This document shows, piece by piece, positions 62,063 to 64,000 of a DNA stretch of 64,000 nt (the first letter of the stretch is position 1; each line of letters opens with the position of its first letter). The stretch lies in NCBI GenBank assembly GCA_965662265.1, contig CBFIGX010000005.1:62001-126000 (forward strand). Reading direction: 5' to 3'. A program made the translations under genes and the position numbers. Source of the stretch: CBFIGX01 sp965662265. Its GTDB lineage: Bacteria > Bacteroidota > Bacteroidia > Flavobacteriales > UBA7430. The notes under the pieces are model-generated. The model made no database searches, was not told the origin of the DNA, and worked only from the letters and a program-made list of their open reading frames with translations.

Positions 62063-64000
62063 ATGGATACAAACTCATTCTTACTTCGACACCTAGGACC
62101 AAGAGCTGAAGATGTAAGCAATATGCTAAGTGAAATTGGACTTAATAGCCTTGATGAATTAATCAATCAAACTATCCCAAACAACATACAAATCAAAGAA
62201 GAGTTACAATTAAACAAAGCACTTTCTGAGCAAGAATATTTGACACATATTAAAGAACTCGCACAAAAGAACAAGCAATTCAAAACATATATCGGATTGG
62301 GTTATCACAATACGGTACTTCCAAGTGTAATTCAAAGAAATATATTAGAAAACCCTGGTTGGTATACAGCCTATACTCCTTATCAAGCAGAAATCGCTCA
62401 AGGCAGATTAGAGGCGTTGTTAAATTTCCAAACAATGGTCTGCGATTTAACAGGAATGGAATTAGCAAATGCGTCTTTACTAGATGAGTCAACGGCAGCT
62501 GCAGAAGCTATGATTATGCTCTTCAATAGCAGATCCAGAAACAAAAAGAAAGAAGGCGCAAACCAATTTTTTGTATCTGAAAGCTGTTTACCTCAGACCA
62601 TTAGTTTACTAGAAACTAGATCTCAGCCTTTAAATATAGAGCTAATTATTGGAGATCATAGCGAATTTTCATTTACCAGTAAAACTTTTGGGGCCATACT
62701 CCAATATCCAAGCGCAACAGGTGCCGTATCCAACTATAAAGAGTTTACAAGTCAAGCTCATGAAAATGATGTTTTTGTTGCCGTAGCTGCCGACTTACTA
62801 TCTTTAGCTCTTCTAGAATGTCCTGGTTCTTGGGGGGCAGATGTCGTTGTAGGAACATCTCAAAGATTTGGAATTCCATTGGGTTATGGAGGTCCACATG
62901 CAGCATATTTTGCCACTAAAGAATCATTCAAAAGATCTATTCCTGGTAGAATTATTGGCGTATCTAAAGATTTAGATGGCAAAACAGCTCTCAGAATGGC
63001 GCTACAAACAAGAGAGCAACACATTAAAAGAGAAAAAGCCACCTCTAATATTTGCACTGCTCAGGTGCTTCTTGCTGTTATGGCTGGTATGTATGCGGTA
63101 TATCACGGGCCAAAAGGTATAACTCATATCGCCAAGCGTATTCATAACAAAGCCAATGCTCTTGTCTCAAAAGTTAAAGATTTAGGTTACAAGCAAATTA
63201 ATCCTCATTACTTTGATACACTACTTATTGATTTGGGTGATGTGTCTGCCAAAGAAGTCAATAGAATGGCTTTAGAAGCAAAAATTAATTTCTTGTATAT
63301 TGATGAATCTACACTTGCCATTAGTTTAAATGAAACAACCAACATAGATGATCTAAATGACATTCTATCTATACTAGCATGTGCTAAAAAGAGAGATTTC
63401 ACAAGAATCATAGAAGTATACGATTCATCATCTATTCCGGACTCTTTGAGTAGAAAGACTGAGTTCATGTCGCACGAAGTTTTCAATAGCTATCATTCTG
63501 AAACCGACATGATGCGTTACATAAAAAAGTTAGAACGTAAAGATTTAGCTTTAAACCATTCCATGATCGCATTAGGCTCTTGCACTATGAAGTTGAATGC
63601 TGCCTCAGAGATGATTCCTTTGAATGAGAGTAATTTTAACTCGATACATCCATTTGTACCACTTAATCAAGCAGAAGGATATCTTGAAATATTTAAAAGT
63701 CTTGAAGAAGACCTTTGTAAAATTACCGGTTTTGCCGGAATGTCTTTACAACCAAACTCTGGTGCTCAAGGTGAATATGCAGGGTTAATGGTTATTCGTG
63801 AGTATCATAAGTCAAGAGGGGATCACCAAAGAAATATTGCATTAATTCCATCATCAGCACATGGTACTAATCCTGCATCAGCAATTATGGCAGGTATGAA
63901 AGTTGTTGTGGTAAAATGCGATGATAGAGGAAATATTGATGTAGATGACTTAAAAGAAAAGGTAGATACTCATTCTAATGAATTAGCTGCATTAATGATA
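62063..64000 (+). CDS. gcvP: Glycine dehydrogenase (P protein), partial, runs off the window
   Basis: Open from ATG 62063 to the last base, 646 codons without a stop, against about 950-960 for full length. P protein of the glycine cleavage system; it decarboxylates glycine on PLP. Seen: FLLRHLGPRAEDV near 6, YTAYTPYQAEIAQGRLEALL near 112, DESTAAAEAM near 147, GIPLGYGGPHAAYFATKESF near 272, MALQTREQHIKREKATSNIC near 312, then the second half starting SMIALGSCTMKLNAA near 500 and SSAHGTNPASA near 597. The PLP Lys lies beyond the window end. Confidence 0.96.
   Translation, partial: MDTNSFLLRHLGPRAEDVSNMLSEIGLNSLDELINQTIPNNIQIKEELQLNKALSEQEYLTHIKELAQKNKQFKTYIGLGYHNTVLPSVIQRNILENPGWYTAYTPYQAEIAQGRLEALLNFQTMVCDLTGMELANASLLDESTAAAEAMIMLFNSRSRNKKKEGANQFFVSESCLPQTISLLETRSQPLNIELIIGDHSEFSFTSKTFGAILQYPSATGAVSNYKEFTSQAHENDVFVAVAADLLSLALLECPGSWGADVVVGTSQRFGIPLGYGGPHAAYFATKESFKRSIPGRIIGVSKDLDGKTALRMALQTREQHIKREKATSNICTAQVLLAVMAGMYAVYHGPKGITHIAKRIHNKANALVSKVKDLGYKQINPHYFDTLLIDLGDVSAKEVNRMALEAKINFLYIDESTLAISLNETTNIDDLNDILSILACAKKRDFTRIIEVYDSSSIPDSLSRKTEFMSHEVFNSYHSETDMMRYIKKLERKDLALNHSMIALGSCTMKLNAASEMIPLNESNFNSIHPFVPLNQAEGYLEIFKSLEEDLCKITGFAGMSLQPNSGAQGEYAGLMVIREYHKSRGDHQRNIALIPSSAHGTNPASAIMAGMKVVVVKCDDRGNIDVDDLKEKVDTHSNELAALMI

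Noticed and set aside
1..64000. tRNA or rRNA genes
   Set aside because: None of the intergenic gaps shows a cloverleaf-like segment or conserved rRNA sequence by eye. A tRNA scan would be decisive.

Overview
The window is AT-rich chromosomal DNA from a Bacteroidota bacterium, most likely a marine member of the Flavobacteriales (inference). The grounds are Bacteroidota-type promoter boxes (TTTG, about 19 bases, TAnnTTTG) with few Shine-Dalgarno sites, T9SS-style secreted proteins, GCTD..DDGSC repeats, MbnP and PNGase F-like surface proteins, Lacal_2735 and DUF2256 small proteins, and a flavobacterial photolyase cluster. No rRNA, tRNA, CRISPR array, prophage or intact IS element was seen.

Layout. 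0-18.6 kb is mostly housekeeping: a DUF3089 lipoprotein, a helical-repeat protein of unknown role, a DUF349 protein, uvrB, sppA, pdhB, etfBA, a bifunctional nuclease, a frameshifted small exported protein, thyA-folA, a large secreted M43 metalloprotease and a SPOR protein. 18.65-19.69 kb is the only long non-coding stretch. It holds intergenic repeats and a decayed thioredoxin-like fragment. 19.7-33.3 kb is the accessory core. A MarR regulator is followed by a pterin/oxidative-stress operon (PTPS, folE, an orphan gene, a SOUL-MsrA fusion, an aromatic amino acid hydroxylase). Next comes a tightly overlapping light-repair operon (DUF2805/TIGR03643 protein, an FAD-domain-first photolyase homologue, a divergent photolyase, a flavin reductase, a 45-residue DUF2256 protein, a DPRP photolyase without Fe-S ligands, a pirin, a class I CPD photolyase). 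A Lacal_2735 plus CIA30 unit closes the region. 33.4-64 kb returns to core genes: a Kazal-like secreted protein, a lipoprotein/Fur pair with GCAAC-N3-GTTGC boxes, mnmE, nhaA, sucD, a thioredoxin-like lipoprotein, fabG, a VWA-like membrane protein, a prohibitin, yifB/comM, a T9SS PNGase F-like protein, an MbnP lipoprotein, lnt, pssA, lptB-tatC-kdsD, recQ, an M20 peptidase, an SDR, an MBL hydrolase, kmo-kynU, a UbiA-like protein and the first 646 codons of gcvP.

Most interesting point. The three transcription units of the 20-33 kb region each carry the same spaced inverted element, TTTTGTATAA, 17-18 bases, then TATACAAA, at the promoter. The MarR gene next to them has the same half-sites fused into a perfect palindrome, TTGTATATACAA, upstream of its start. 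This suggests one regulon joining pterin synthesis, methionine sulfoxide repair and four photolyase/cryptochrome paralogues. At least two of the paralogues have lost cofactor or electron-transfer residues typical of their families.
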